Positions 23,617-34,899 of a DNA stretch of 64,000 nucleotides are shown here, in pieces. The notes beneath the pieces are model-generated. The model was not told the DNA's origin and ran no database searches. It was given only the letters and a program-made list of their open reading frames with translations. Both the position numbers and the translations under genes were made by a program. Position 1 is the first letter of the stretch. Every line of letters starts with the position of its first letter. Source of the DNA: Acanthamoeba lenticulata (Eukaryota; Discosea; Longamoebia; Acanthamoebidae); NCBI GenBank assembly GCA_002179805.1, contig NAVB01000457.1:1-64000 (forward strand), in the 5' to 3' direction.

Positions 23617-24570
23617 ATGAATAACTACACCATAATCACCTTCCTCAAGGAAAGGCGTGACCAAGAGTTGCCCCTTGAAGATGTGGAGAACGGCACGGGC
23701 ATTAAGATTTCGGCCTCGACCCAGCTACTACAGAATCTCAAGCAGAATCCTTCGATCAACTACCGTGAAGATGTGTCCTCTGGTACGCATCACCAAGCAT
23801 TCTTCCCCTGCACCACCTTTGCCACCACGCCGGGGTCACTTAGCAGTGTTGGACCACGTTGCCTCATAAATCCGTGGTGTGTGGCCAACTGCGCGCGGAC
23901 AGGGCGCAAGGTGGTGTTGCTGAGTTGGAAGTCCAAGTATCCCATCACCTCTAAGGAGACTTTAATGGCCTACCTCCGTGAGCATAAGCTCCTTGAGATC
24001 GATCCCGAGGTCAAGCTGACCTACAAGGACATCATGACAGACCTCGAGGTAAGCGTCGACTGGGCACCCATCGTCATTCTCAGGAGCACTTCCCTGACTG
24101 GCGCATGTTGTATTGGTGCTTTCCCCCTCGCCTTCGTCCAGCAACTGAACAAGGAGAAGCACGTGTTCGTAATCTTTGTGGGCAAGAACAAGCCCATCTA
24201 CTTCTGGAACGAAGCGCCCCAACACAAGCCCATGGACGAGCAAGTCATGCAGCTTTGGGGCCGCACCTTCACCGAGGGCACTTCTGTATGCTCCCCATGC
24301 CCCACCTCTTTTCCTCCTCCTCCTTCTCCCCCCCTCAAGCCGCGTCTCAGACGACGGCTCGCGCGTGCAGGACATGGTGGGCATCCGGCAACAACTGCAG
24401 CACAAGTATCGCGTGCCGCTCGCGCAGCTGCCCTTCGACGAAGACTACTTCCTGCTACAACAGATGAAGGAGCGCAAGATTCGCGAAGAGAAGCTCAAGG
24501 CCCTGAGGCAGCGCAAGGGCAAGGGCCGCACCGTGGGGCCGAACGCGAAGAAGAAGGTCAACGAGACACT
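23617..24570 (+). other. TFIIE-beta module of the fusion gene
   Basis: About 215 residues. Two winged-helix folds match the TFIIE-beta core order: a WH1 ending SSGRKVVLLSWKSKYPI and a WH2 containing VFVIFVGKNKPIYFWNE and MDEQVMQLWGRTFTEG. A Lys/Arg-rich helical tail follows (about 24460-24560), as in stand-alone TFIIE-beta. The N-terminal extension found in animal TFIIE-beta is missing. The module boundary is approximate because no stop or start separates it from alpha. Confidence 0.85.
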
Positions 24571-27500
24571 GTCAGACATGAACTTCTCGTTGACCATCGC
24601 CGACGCCACCGACGGAGCCGATGTATTCACGCTCAAACACGAGCAAGACGACATCATTGAGCTCAACGTCAAGGACGAGCAGGGCAACGTCATGCAAATG
24701 CCCACTGTGCCCGGTTCGTTCCTGCTTCCACGCCTCCCCGTTTTTACTCCCGTTCGCAGTCTTGCTCATGCGTGCACCACAACCAGAGGACATTTGTGAT
24801 TTTGTACAGCGAATGATTCGTGCCTTCTGCGACGACGAATCGATCGTGGCGTTCGAGGCCCTCCTGCGCGAGGTTTCCCAGGAGGAAGCCAACAGCGTGT
24901 AAGTTGCCCTTTTGCCGTGGTCAAGTGAAGCTTATCTTCGAAGGACGCTCATCGTTGGGGCACTGTGGTGTTATCGCGTACAGGAGCATCAATGAACGCA
25001 AGGAAACGCTGCTTGCTGAGAAGTTGCATCTGTCACCCCGCATCCTGCGTACCATCCTCGGCCGACTGAAAACACAGTGCTTCGCTAGGGAGCGAATCTT
25101 CACATTGCCCGCCGCAGAGAGGTATGCCCCAATGCGCGGTTTTAGAAGGGAGAGGAGGCTGGCCTCTGCTGTGTTTCATGCGTGACTGCCGGAGCTCATC
25201 ACCGCGTTGGGTGTTGGTTAAACGCACAGCACTCGATCAGCGAAACAGTACTCTTGCTGGCTGATTACCTTCAACGACCTCTTTGATGTCATCCACTACC
25301 GCATCCTCAAGGTGCGCCCTGGTAGCTCGTTGCTGTTGTTTCATGCACCTGAATACCAAGTCTTTTTGATTTTATTCTCTTGAACATGCAGATGTTGGAG
25401 ATTATGGACAGCAGTACCAAGGATGACAGCCACTACCTCTACTTCTGCTCCAACAAGGCCTGCGGTCGCAAGTACGCTCGCCCTTCTCCGCTTCGCGTTG
25501 CTCATCTCAGCTGACTTACCCGACGCTTGCGCAGATACGGCATTGAAGACGTGGGCTCCCTCTTTGGCCAGCAAAGCTGTCTCGACTGCCAATCCGAGTT
25601 GATCAACGCGGAGACCAACAAGAAGCAGGACGAGTGGTCGGACGTGCGTCCCGTCCTCGAGGAGCTCAGGGACCAGATCCGCACTACCCTTTTGCGATCT
25701 GGTACAGCGCCTCTTTGATCGGGATTTCTCCTTCTCTCGTGATCCTCACAAATATATGGCGGGCTCTTGCAGGATCGACCATGGGCAACACGCCCGAGCT
25801 TGCCAATTCGTCGGCGTCATCCCGCCGGCTTCCGTCGTCCCGTCAGCGAAAGCGCGGGGGAGGTATGTGTTCTTTGTGAAATGTCTTTATCTCGTGAGGC
25901 TGCTCCTCCTGGCTGACCTGCGGCCTGTATTTATGATGGTGCAATGAAAGGCGGCCCTGGAACTCCCCGCACACCAGCGTCCTCGTCCTCGTCTACATCG
26001 ACTTCGTCGACGTCCGGGGTCAAGGTGGAGAACGGCGGAAAGAGCGCGGGTCCGGTCGGGCCCTCAATGGAGCTCGTGCGGAAGGGCGAAGAGAAGCTCG
26101 TTTACGACCATCCTACACCAGTACAGATCGCGCGGTACATGCCTCTCCCTGGCTTCATTATTATTATTATTATATATTTTTGAAAAATTTGTCTATTGTG
26201 TTTTCATTTATTGATTGATTTGTTGTCACGTTGGACAGGGATGGGCGAATTTGGCTGCCGGTGGTGTACAAAACGTGGGTCAAGAAGGATCCGGCAACTG
26301 CGCGAGCGCGCGAGGCGAAGAAGGACGCCGTTCTGGCGACACTGTTGGGCGAGGAGCTCGACGGCGCCGGCAAGGACCGCAAGAAGCGCAAGTCGGCTGA
26401 GGGCAAGGAGGCCACATCGACGCTCAAGCGACCCAAGACCGAGGACGGGATGGACCTGATCCCGGTCAAGCAGGAGAAGCTCGAGGCCGAAGAGGAGGGC
26501 GCCGTCTCCTTCTCTACCATCAAGAGCGAGCCGGGCGCCCGTGTCAAGGAGGAGGGCACGGGCAAGCTCCTCATGGAGCGCACCATGTCAGCCGTACGTC
26601 CGCTATTGCGGAGGCTGGCAGTGTTCGTGGCTCATGCGGCGGGCGGGAGGGAACAGGACGAGGTCCGTGTCGACACGGAGATGGGCCACCGGGAGAAGCG
26701 CGAATTGGGCTGGGACTGGAGCTACTCGACCAAGCAGGCGCACAACTTCCTGTGCCACGTTGCCGAGCTTCGCAAGTACTACTCTCAGGTGCTTGAGTAC
26801 GAGATCACGAACCAGTCTCTGTACCTGGCATGGAAGCACCTGGGCATCACGCCCGTCGAAGTCGCTCGGTACAGTCTCTTTCCACTCCACGCGTCCACGC
26901 CGAGTTCTAACGCATCTGGTGGACCAACAAACGCAGGCGATTGGCTTTCCTTGCAGGCCTCAAGAGCCCGCAGGATCTGCCCCGCAGCATCATGCAGACC
27001 ATCACCGCCTGCTCTCCTGGTGCGTTTGTCATTTATTAATTGTTTAAAATTAAAACAATTATTAATGCATTTTTTTTAAAAAAAATTTGATACAGGGCCT
27101 GACGGAAGCATGAAGAACTACTACTCGGTGCGGCTGGTGCTGAAAGACGGCGAGTACTACGTGGAGAGCTACTCGCCGTCGATCCTCAACATCATCCAGC
27201 AGCGCGTGCTGGGCAACGTCGAGATGCTCTCGCACACCAGCGTCAACGAGGAAACTGTGCGTACCTCTTATCGTTGTTTCTCTTGAGCCAACCATCTAAC
27301 ACTGGCGATGATGGCGCTGGGGCAGAGCGCGGAGGTGATGGTGTACGCGCTGCCGGTGGCGACCGTGCAGGAAGTGGCCGAGATCAAGAAGCTGCTCCTC
27401 ATCCACAACCATCCCTTCATCGAGGTCCGCAACTCCACCCTGTTGGTGTGCTCGTGGTCTATAGTGGCCAGGGGCAAGGCTAATGTTGTTGTTGATGACG

Positions 27501-29482
27501 ACGGTGGATGATGGAGCAGGAATTCGATTTCTTGACGAACCGGTGGAGCGAGAAGGCGTGCGCCAACCTGGCGATCAACCTGAAGGAGGACACGGGCGTG
27601 CGCCCGTATCAAAAGCGCGCGGCCTTCTCGCTGTTTTGGGACAACAAGGCGCACTCGTCGATCCTCGTGCTGCCGTGCGGCGCCGGGAAGACGCTGGTGG
27701 GCATCACCGTGTCGAGCATCATCAAGAAGTGCATCCTCGTGTTCTGCACGTCGATGATGGCCGTCAACCAGTGGCGCGAGCAGTTCATCAAGTGGTCTGA
27801 CATCGAGCCCAGCCGCATCTCGCGGTTCATCTCCGACACGCGGAAGAAGGGCGAGTGGGACCACACGTGCGGCCTGCTCATCACCACCTACAACATGTTC
27901 ACCTCGGAGAAGCGGGCCGAGCACTCGACCCGCATGATCGAGAAGTGCAAGGAGCGAACCTGGGGCCTCATGATCCTGGACGAGGTCCACTTGGCCCCGG
28001 CCACCACGTTCAAGCGCGTGACCACCGAGTTCCGCGCCCACGTCAAGCTGGGGCTCACCGCCACCATGGTGCGCGAGGACGAGCTCATCGCCGAGCTGCC
28101 CACGTTGGTCGGCCCCCGTCTCGACGAGGTCGACCTGCTCTCCCTCAAGATCCATAATCACGTGGCCAACGTGCACTGCTATCGCATCCTCTGCCCGCTC
28201 ACGCCCACCTTTGGCTCGGCCTACCGAGTTGCCCGTTCTCCCGCCGTACGCTTTCCCTCTCTCCCTCCCTCGTCCGCCCATTGGCTCAAGTTGTGTTGCT
28301 GACGTGTCGTACCCGTATTGGTGGGACGTTTGCAGGAGAAGCGCCTGCTGCACATCACGAACCCGAACAAGGCGCGGATCGTGTTCACGCTGCTGAAGCG
28401 GCATCTGCGGCGCGGGCACAAGTGCCTCGTGTTCTGCGACGATCTGTTTGGGCTGCAGTGGTTCAGCCAAGTCTTGGGCAGCCCCTACATCGACGGTGAG
28501 ACCAAGAACGAGGACCGTGAGAAGGCCCTCCAGCAGTTCCGGTGCGTTTGCCTTCCTTCCCTGGTGATAGTGTTGGGGAGCTCACCGATGCTCATTTTCT
28601 TCATGGCCAACAGGACGACCAAGAGCAGCGCGTACGTGCTGATCTCGAAGGTGGGCGACCACTCGATCGATTTGCCAGAAGCCAACGTGGTCATCCAGGT
28701 GGGCGTCGTCGACGGCTCTCGCATGCAAGGTCCCTTTTCCTCCTCCTCCTCCCCTCGCCTCGTCCTGGTCAATGCGCTCATCATTATTATCATTGGTGGA
28801 CGTGTTCCAATCTACAGAAGCGCAGCGGCTTGGGCGAGTGCAGCGTAAGAAGCCCGGCACCGACGCGACGGCCTACTTCTACACCATCGTGTCGGAGGGC
28901 ACCGACGAAGTGGGCTACTCGGACCGGTACTTGGGAGCTCTCTTTCTCTCATCTCCTCCTTCTTCATGAGGTTATGGTGATGGTGGTGATGATGACGATG
29001 GGAGCATTGCTCGTTCACAGGCGACGGGAGTTCATGGAGGAGCACGGGTACCTCTACCACGAGTACGACTACCAGCTCTTCATGCACGCCGAAACCGAGG
29101 AGTTCACGCGCGAGGCCAAGCAAGAGGTACGCGCGCACAAGGCCTCAACTGTGTTGGTGTCGTCATCATCTCTCGACTTTACTGATAAATGGCTTGTGTG
29201 AACACTTGGTTGTGCAGAACCTGCTGTCGGCGATCCGGCAGGAGATGGAGAAGAACCCGGAGGGGCGCACCGAGTACTCGGGTACTTGTCTTTGATGGAC
29301 GTGTCTCACCAACGTCTTGCTGTTGCTCACGAGTTTACACCATCAACCAACCAGAGCTGGACGATAAACCGATGAAGCGGGAGGGCGCCAAGAAGAAGGG
29401 CACCACGCGCTCGCGTCTCAGCAAGATCGTCAACAAACGCACCGGTGGTGGCCGCGAGGCCAAGGAGGAGTCCTTCGACTAG
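23617..29482 (+). CDS. GTF2E2-GTF2E1-ERCC3-like: TFIIE-beta / TFIIE-alpha / XPB helicase fusion protein
   Basis: One continuous spliced frame of about 1,300 residues joins three RNA polymerase II initiation factors. ATG at 23617 opens TFIIE-beta winged helices (MNNYTIITFLKERRDQELPL; KYPITSKETLMAYLREHKLL; HVFVIFVGKNKPIYFWNEAP). Without a stop, the exon 24371-24713 carries the basic beta tail (KERKIREEKLKALRQRKGKG) straight into the TFIIE-alpha N-terminus. Alpha has its winged helix (EDICDFVQRMIRAFCDDESI; LSPRILRTILGRLKTQCFAR), zinc ribbon (YFCSNKACGRKYG to QQSCLDCQ) and a low-complexity tail. The exon ending at 26593 joins XPB, reading through or removing a 63-nt stopless segment. XPB has VLPCGAGKTLVG, LMILDEVH, LGLTATMVRED and EAQRLGRVQRKK, ending at 29482. 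All junctions checked keep phase. Exons (approximate): 23617-23782, 23903-24048, 24142-24285, 24371-24713, 24787-24898, 24984-25121, 25230-25311, 25392-25471, 25535-25701, 25773-25862, 25951-26134, 26239-26593, 26657-26868, 26937-27019, 27096-27256, 27326-27424, 27520-28245, 28336-28541, 28614-28730, then about five more. Confidence 0.88.
24571..26593 (+). other. TFIIE-alpha module of the fusion gene
   Basis: About 450 residues starting near MNFSLTIADATDGADVF. The extended winged helix is followed by KQYSCWLITFNDLFDVIHYR, equivalent to the strand and helix before the zinc ribbon. The ribbon has four Cys as CSNKAC...SCLDC. A Ser/Thr/Lys-rich linker follows (25773-26134). GRIWLPVVYKTWV (about 26243-26281) sits where other TFIIE-alpha proteins have a PxWL...STV segment. 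The end is Lys/Glu-rich (LIPVKQEKLEAEEEG). I see no clear equivalent of the acidic C-terminal TFIIH-binding patch of animal TFIIE-alpha. Confidence 0.82.
26657..29482 (+). other. XPB (ERCC3/Ssl2) helicase module of the fusion gene
   Basis: About 650 residues. The N-terminal domain reads WDWSYSTKQAHNFLCHVAEL, EYEITNQSLYLAWKHLGITP and YYSVRLVLKDGEYYVESYSP. It continues to the damage-recognition/helicase-1 part: GVRPYQKRAAF, motif I PCGAGKT, motif II DEVH, and the XPB-specific RED triad in ATMVRED. Helicase-2 has EKRLLHITNPNKARIVFTLL, VLISKVGDHSIDLPEANVVI and QEAQRLGRVQ (motif VI). The ATPase looks complete. The usual C-terminal TYR-rich tail of animal XPB is replaced by a short Lys/Arg-rich end (RSRLSKIVNKRTGGGREAKE). 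Similarity to textbook XPB is clear but lower than usual, so it may be a diverged paralogue. Confidence 0.88.
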
Positions 29483-29708
29483 GTAACATCCTCTGGGGAG
29501 CTGTTGTTGCATCAAAATACAAAGAACAACACCAATTCTCAAGATTCCAAGATAATTTTTTTAATTTTTTTAAAAAATTAAAAAATCGAAAGCTCGTGAA
29601 GAAGATGGCGATGAAGTTCACGTAGAAGAGGATGAAGTAGATTGCGAAGCTTGGTGTTGATACGAAAATAATAAATAAAATGCAATCACATGACTGACAC
29701 TACAAACC

Positions 29709-31125
29709 TCACGACTGCTGTGAAGCGTTTGAGCCGGCCTGGGTGTACCGGGCAGCCGGCGCACCGACAAGCGTGAAGTTGACGGTGGGCGGGAGGCTGG
29801 CCAACTCACCGGCGCGCTTCTTTTCGATGAATTGCTTGACGTCGAAGGCGAAGGGCTCGTGGCCAAAGTTGACCTGCAAGACGTCGTTCTGCACCATCGA
29901 CCCTGGTGGAGATGCGTGCATGAGCAACGGTCGGGAGAAGCGCAGAAGGGGAGGAAGTACCGATGGCCGGGTACCAGACTGTCTTCTGAATCGAGCGCTG
30001 CTCCAGGAATATTTTCGTGTTGGCCTCGCCAGTCGCGTCCTTCGTACTGACCACGAAGAAGATCTCGCTCTGGTCCCAGTCGACACCGCACCCGACCACG
30101 TCGCCAGTCGTAAAGGTCACAAAGTAGTGGATTGATCGCTCCTCCTTTGGGTCGAGAAACATCAGCGAGCAGTCAGTTAAGAGACCAACTGAGCAGGGCA
30201 GAGGCAGAGCCTGTTGGGACTGTTGGGGGGGGGGGGTAAATGACGTACTCCACCGCGGATGGTGCCGTCGTCAGAGTGATAAGCAATCGACGTGGCGTTC
30301 CACCCGAGGAAGGAGATGCGCTTGAACACCTGCGAGATGGCAATCGCGGCGGCCTGGTTGAACGATTGTGTGTTCTTGATCACGGTCATTTCAAAGTAGT
30401 CCACGCCGCTGAACATCACCGCCTCGAGGAAGGTGCGCTCGGCTGCTTCGTCGTCGCCGTCTGTGGCATTGCCGGCCGCAGCAAAGGCTGCCTTGAGAGC
30501 GTCCATGTTGGTGCTCACAAACGGGCGGTCGGCGATCAAATTGTAGTAGAGGTAGTGGAGGTTGGTGTGCACGCGGCCGGTCTCGTCGTCGATCACACGC
30601 GCGTTCGTAGGCTTCTCAGCGTCGTCATCGAAATCAGAACGGTTGGGCCAGACGAGCCGCCTGGGCAGGAACGGCAGCAGCTGGGCGCGCAGCCGCCAAG
30701 TCACCTTGACTCTTTTCTCAGGCGCTGACACCGCGAGCGGCTGGTCCGATGGGGCTTGGTCGCCACGAGCGCCTGCAGTTGGTCCGACGTCGTCGTCTGC
30801 CTTGCTTGGGGTCGCAGTCCCACAAAGGTAGGGGCGCGCAGGGCCGGCGACGTCCTGGGCACCGCCAAAGAGAGTGGAAAGAGCGAGGCCGAAAAGGACC
30901 GGTTGCGCGGCGAAGCAGCGGCTGCGGTAACGCCACTCGTCCTCGCAGAGGGCGTTGAAGGTCGAGCAGGTGCTGCACCACGCCGCCAGGTCTCGCGCAG
31001 CGTCCGAAGGGGAAGGGGTATCCCCTCGCAAGCCCACGACATGCGCAAATATCTCCACGAGCAGCTCAGGCGGCATGAGTTCCAGCAGCCAGCAAGGGTT
31101 CGTCTCCTCTGCAATACTCGCCATC
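29709..31125 (-). CDS. F-box / SPRY domain protein
   Basis: ATG at 31125 begins MASIAEETNPCWLLELMPPE, followed by LLVEIFAHVVGL: an F-box-like start, consistent with an SCF ubiquitin ligase adaptor. A Cys-rich helical stretch follows (LAAWCSTCSTFNALCEDEWR). The SPRY/B30.2 domain occupies the last ~200 residues: FLEAVMFSGVDYFEMTVIKN, then SIAYHSDDGTIRGG. After an intron (about 30248-30151) come TGDVVGCGVDWDQSEIFFVV and KTVWYPAIG, then VLQVNFGHEPFAFDVKQFIE to a stop at 29709. The splice at GGT GGA | GAG GAG keeps phase. SPRY domains bind short peptides or degrons, so this is probably the substrate-binding end. About 420 residues. The substrate is unknown. Confidence 0.85.
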
Positions 31126-31223
31126 TCCTTCACAGCCGAATCTTGTCATAGGTACAGCAAAGGTGGCCCGAAATTTCAACTCCAAAAAGAATTTTTTTAA
31201 TTTTTGTGATTTTATTTTCATTT

Positions 31224-32848
31224 TTACACAAGAGGGCAATAGGGGAGGAGCTTGATGTAGTTGTCGTAGATGAGCATGCAATTGCTCCAGTGGACCAGCG
31301 TCCCGCACACCACCAAAAGATGCCACCACTGGTGGCTGTTAAACTGTTGTTGTTTGGGTGAGTGGACAGGGAGCAGCACCCGCTACTCGCCCAGAGAAAC
31401 GCACCCAGATGTCGAACTTGCCCGGGAATCGCGACTCGGGGAACTTGGAGATGTAGAACGCCACCCCTGTCCCCCCCCAACCACCCCCAAACAAACAAAC
31501 AAACACAAACAAACACAAACAAACACAACAAACAAACAAAAAGCGTGTTTAAAAGCTATGTCCGAGCCTCGTCCACCAGATCAGGCCAAGCGGCGTACCC
31601 ACGACGTAGAGGCCGTACATGATGTAGAGCCGGTGGTACACCTCGTCGAACGAGTCGAACGAGGCGTCTGTAGAGAGCAGCAAAGCGATCAAACATGAGT
31701 TTAAACAACAACGCAAGGCTGGAGGAGGAAGAGGAATGCACGAACCGTAGCGAATGGTTTGGAGAAGGAAGTACGAGTGCACGGCCGGCACGACGCCCGC
31801 CACGGCCACCATGGCGTAGAGGCATACGCGGACCACCAGATACCTGAGGTAGTCGAAGCCGCCCAGTAAGTCCACATCGTCATCATCATCGTCACCCACA
31901 CGAACAGCAACAGCAGCCGCCGGGGCACCTCTGCGAGTGGAAGAAGCGGAACCACGGGGCGACGAGCGTGACGGTGCCCAGCAGCGAGATGCTCGTGATG
32001 TAAAGGCGCTGCCAGAAGGGGAAGCAGTAGAAGCCGTAGAACACCGGCGGGAAGTAGCTCCCCAGCACCAGCGCCGCAATTCCTGTGAGGATGATGAGGA
32101 TGATGAAGACGACGAGGTTGAAGAAGACGACGAAGAGGACAGGACGCGAGGCTGAGGAAGAAAGATGAAAAGGGAGAGGAGGGAAGGCGGACCAGTGAAG
32201 TCGAGGATGCCCAGCCAGTAGACGGCGGCGATAGACTGTGGGAAGAAGAGGTGGTAGATGGTGGAGCCCGCAAAGCAGCTGATGGCGGTGAGGAAGAAGG
32301 TGGCCCAGATCGCCTGCTCCCCGTCACCATTTCCAATCGTGTGGTGAGAAGGCTTAAAAGCGCGATGACTTGACCTTTGGACTTCATCTTCTTTGCTCTA
32401 CGCACCTGGTGAAAGAGGGGCATGTCAGAGAGGACGTCGAAGAGGGTGTGGTACATGGCCCACACGAACACGAGCACCGCAGCAAAGTGGCTCCACACGT
32501 TGCCTGTCACGTGAACAGCGTGAGCGCGTCAGCAAGCAGACGGGGGTCCTTGATCAACCGGGCTCTGTGGCATATACCGGTTTCGTTGTGGATGGTGAAG
32601 AAGCTAACGAGGCACTGCATGAAGGTGTAGTTCTCCCGATAGCCGGTCCAGATGTAGGGGTTCCACTTGAGGTGCTCATCCACTTCGGTAATCTTGTAGG
32701 TAGGTGGCGCCTCGAGCTGGCCCGCCGAGGAGCCACCAGCACCTACAAGCTTCTTCTTCACATCACTGGACGCCGAAGGGTGGCTTGTAAACCTCGATGG
32801 CCCGGTATACGTCACCAGCAATGCACGCTTGGCGCAGAAGAAGCACAT
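31224..32848 (-). CDS. PAQR-family receptor (adiponectin receptor / hemolysin III fold)
   Basis: This seven-helix membrane protein has about 370 residues in roughly eight exons. After a polar N-terminus comes the family entry motif HLKWNPYIWTGYRENYTFMQ. Helices follow: NVWSHFAAVLVFVWAMYHTL, FFLTAISCFAGSTIYHLFFP, AVYWLGILDFTGIAALVLGS and YITSISLLGTVTLVAPWFRF. Then come a Pro-gated helix with GVVPAVHSYFLLQ, RLYIMYGLYVVGTPLGLIWW and FNSHQWWHLLVVCGTLVHWS. The Ser/His (STIYH), Asp (GILDF) and HxxxH (HQWWH) of the zinc-dependent ceramidase-like site are all present, so catalytic competence is plausible. The stop is at 31224. The start at 32848 is the first ATG, but an upstream exon cannot be excluded. 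Confidence 0.9.
31490..31541. repeat. (AAAC)n-type simple repeat in PAQR intron
   Basis: A run of AAAC/ACAAAC units lies in an intron of the PAQR gene, next to a poly-C tract (about 31470-31488) on the plus strand. It is likely length-polymorphic. Confidence 0.9.
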
Positions 32849-33312
32849 GATGGCAATCGAACGCGCTACTTGCCGAAATTAAATGTAGAAATGAAAATCG
32901 TTTAAAAACTCGTAACCGGCAGAACAAAACGCAAACGATTAAGAACCACGATCGTGACCGCAAGCCGAAGACGTTGCAAGGGTTGCACGAGCAAGATTGA
33001 TCGAGTTGTTCAAGCACGAGCTTTTCCGCTTCCGGCACGATAACTCCGTACTACTTTTTCTGCCGACAACCAGAAGGAAAAGCAGTGCGCAAGCTTTGCA
33101 GTCTCAGAGACCTCCGCACGGCCTCGTTCATCCTTGTGCGAGAGATCGCTGACGACGGCAAGCTCTCCGCGTCTGGCTCGCACAACGACTTACATTGGCA
33201 ATAGCACCTTTGCGCATTCAGGTAAGCAAATGAAAAGGCAGGCGCGACGATTGCAGGCCGCGGAAGCGCGACTCACCCATTTTGTTGCAATCGTACGTGC
33301 ACAAGCAGCACA
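32849..33312. promoter_or_regulatory. Divergent promoter region, PAQR / uridine kinase
   Basis: About 464 bp between head-to-head starts. No TATA box is evident. A minus-strand frame here (33038-32763) could be a noncoding leader or an alternative first exon of the PAQR gene, but shows no recognisable motif. Confidence 0.45.
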
Positions 33313-34639
33313 ATGACCTCCTTGCCAAACTTTTCGATGATGGGAGCGCGATTCGGCTCTTGGGACGGCGGCTCGTCCCTCATGGGCGGATTCAAACGCG
33401 AGCCCCCTTTTATCATCGGCGTCGCTGGCGGTACTGCCTCGGGCAAGACCACTGTGTACGCACTACCCTTTGTCTTGCATGCGACTTGCTCTCCTTGTGC
33501 TTCCCATCATCTCCGTGTTGCCAATCCAATCTGTGTTTTTATGATTTTTCTCGTACAGCTGCGAGATGATCATCAGCGCGTTGAAGGGGCAGCGAGTGGC
33601 CATTATCTCTCAGGTTCATGCCTGCCCTTGCGTCTTTGGTCATGACCAAACACAACAGAGCACGGCTGACTGGTGAGCGCGCGGGAATGCAGGACTCGTT
33701 CTACCGGCCGCTGACCGCCGCCGAGAGGGAGAACGTCACCGAGTTCAATTTTGACCATCCTTGTACGACGAAACACATTGTCTCCGCTGCACCTTCACGC
33801 GGCGAGCAAGAACAGCTGACCGCGTGTGTGTGTGCTGGGCGCCACGACACACACGCACGCAAACACAGCGGCGATCGACTTTGACCTACTTGTCCACACG
33901 CTCAACCAGCTGCGAGACACGTCAAAGTCGGGGCCCGTGGAGGTGCCCGTCTACGACTTCGTCACACACTCGAGGGTCAAGGAGACGACGTCCGTGTATG
34001 GCGCTGACGTCATCCTCATTGAGGGCATCCTCATTTTCCACCACGTACATGCGCCTGTTGTGTGCCTGCAGTCCATCTCGCGTTCGGAAGAGCTCCTACT
34101 CACGCATCTCGCTTCTTTCTGACCCAGACCCAAACCAGAAACATGTTTGACATGAAGATCTTTGTCGATGCCGACGCCGACACACGACTCGCGCGCCGAG
34201 GTGCGCCTCCGCAGGCGTTGTCAATCCTTTTTTTTTTTCTTTCCCCAAGGCAAACGAGTCCTGACCTGTGTGCTCGGGCGCGTGATGTGATGGCAAAAAA
34301 GTCATTCGAGACATCAACCAGCGAGGACGCGACGTCATGGGCGTGCTGCGGCAGTACGAGAAGTTCGTGAAGCCCTCCTTCGAGGAGTATGTCTCGCCGG
34401 TACATCACCCCTCGTTCCCCCCTGCACACAACGATGACTTCTTCTTCTCCTTCTCCTGAGATTGACTTTGTGGTCGTCCTGTCCTTGTGTGCGCGCAGTC
34501 GAAGAAGTACGCCGACGTGATCATCCCGCGAGGAGCGGACAACCTGGTGGCCATCGACCTGCTCGTGCAGCACATCCGAGCCAAACTGGACGAGCGGAAC
34601 CCCATGAACGCTGCTCTCAAGGGCACCCGCAAGAAGTGA
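33313..34639 (+). CDS. UCK: Uridine-cytidine kinase
   Basis: This enzyme of the pyrimidine salvage pathway phosphorylates uridine and cytidine to the monophosphates. About 250 residues in seven exons. The P-loop is [15 protein letters not shown], then [18 protein letters not shown], the catalytic loop [20 protein letters not shown] with DHP, and [20 protein letters not shown]. These are followed by [33 protein letters not shown], the lid segment [20 protein letters not shown], and [20 protein letters not shown]. The stop is at 34639. All motifs of the family are intact and the length fits animal UCK. The start at 33313 precedes a short N-terminus and has no upstream in-frame ATG that I could join. 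Confidence 0.94.
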
Positions 34640-34899
34640 AGCGATGATGCACGAGTGGGCCGTGCGGCCTCCTCCATGAAGAAGAAGAAACGCACCGTGT
34701 GGTGTGTGTTTGTATCTGTGGGCGAGGCGCCAGAAGAGAAAAAAGGAAAAAAAGGCCATTAAAGCTGGAAACTCCGCCCGAAAATAAAAATCCGCCTTTT
34801 TTGCAGGATTGAGGACGCGTGACGATGAACTGAAGCTCCGCAATATCCCCACACCCGCAAGAGAGAACCGCTCACCGTTCTTGTCGTACCTTGCAACTA

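Noticed and set aside
24541..24600. Boundary between separate TFIIE-beta and TFIIE-alpha genes
   Set aside because: I looked for a stop codon, poly(A) signal or new promoter. The exon is open and uninterrupted, so two independent genes are not supported.
26135..26183. Stop after the alpha linker (frame ends at 26183)
   Set aside because: This is intron sequence. A GTACAT donor at 26135 and an AG acceptor before 26239 restore the frame into GRIWLPVVYKTW.
27268..28470. 400-residue minus-strand ORF
   Set aside because: It lies antisense to the XPB helicase motifs. Long antisense frames are expected from GC-rich third positions.
30225..30240. Poly-G run as possible assembly error
   Set aside because: It falls in an intron of the F-box/SPRY gene and does not affect the reading frame.
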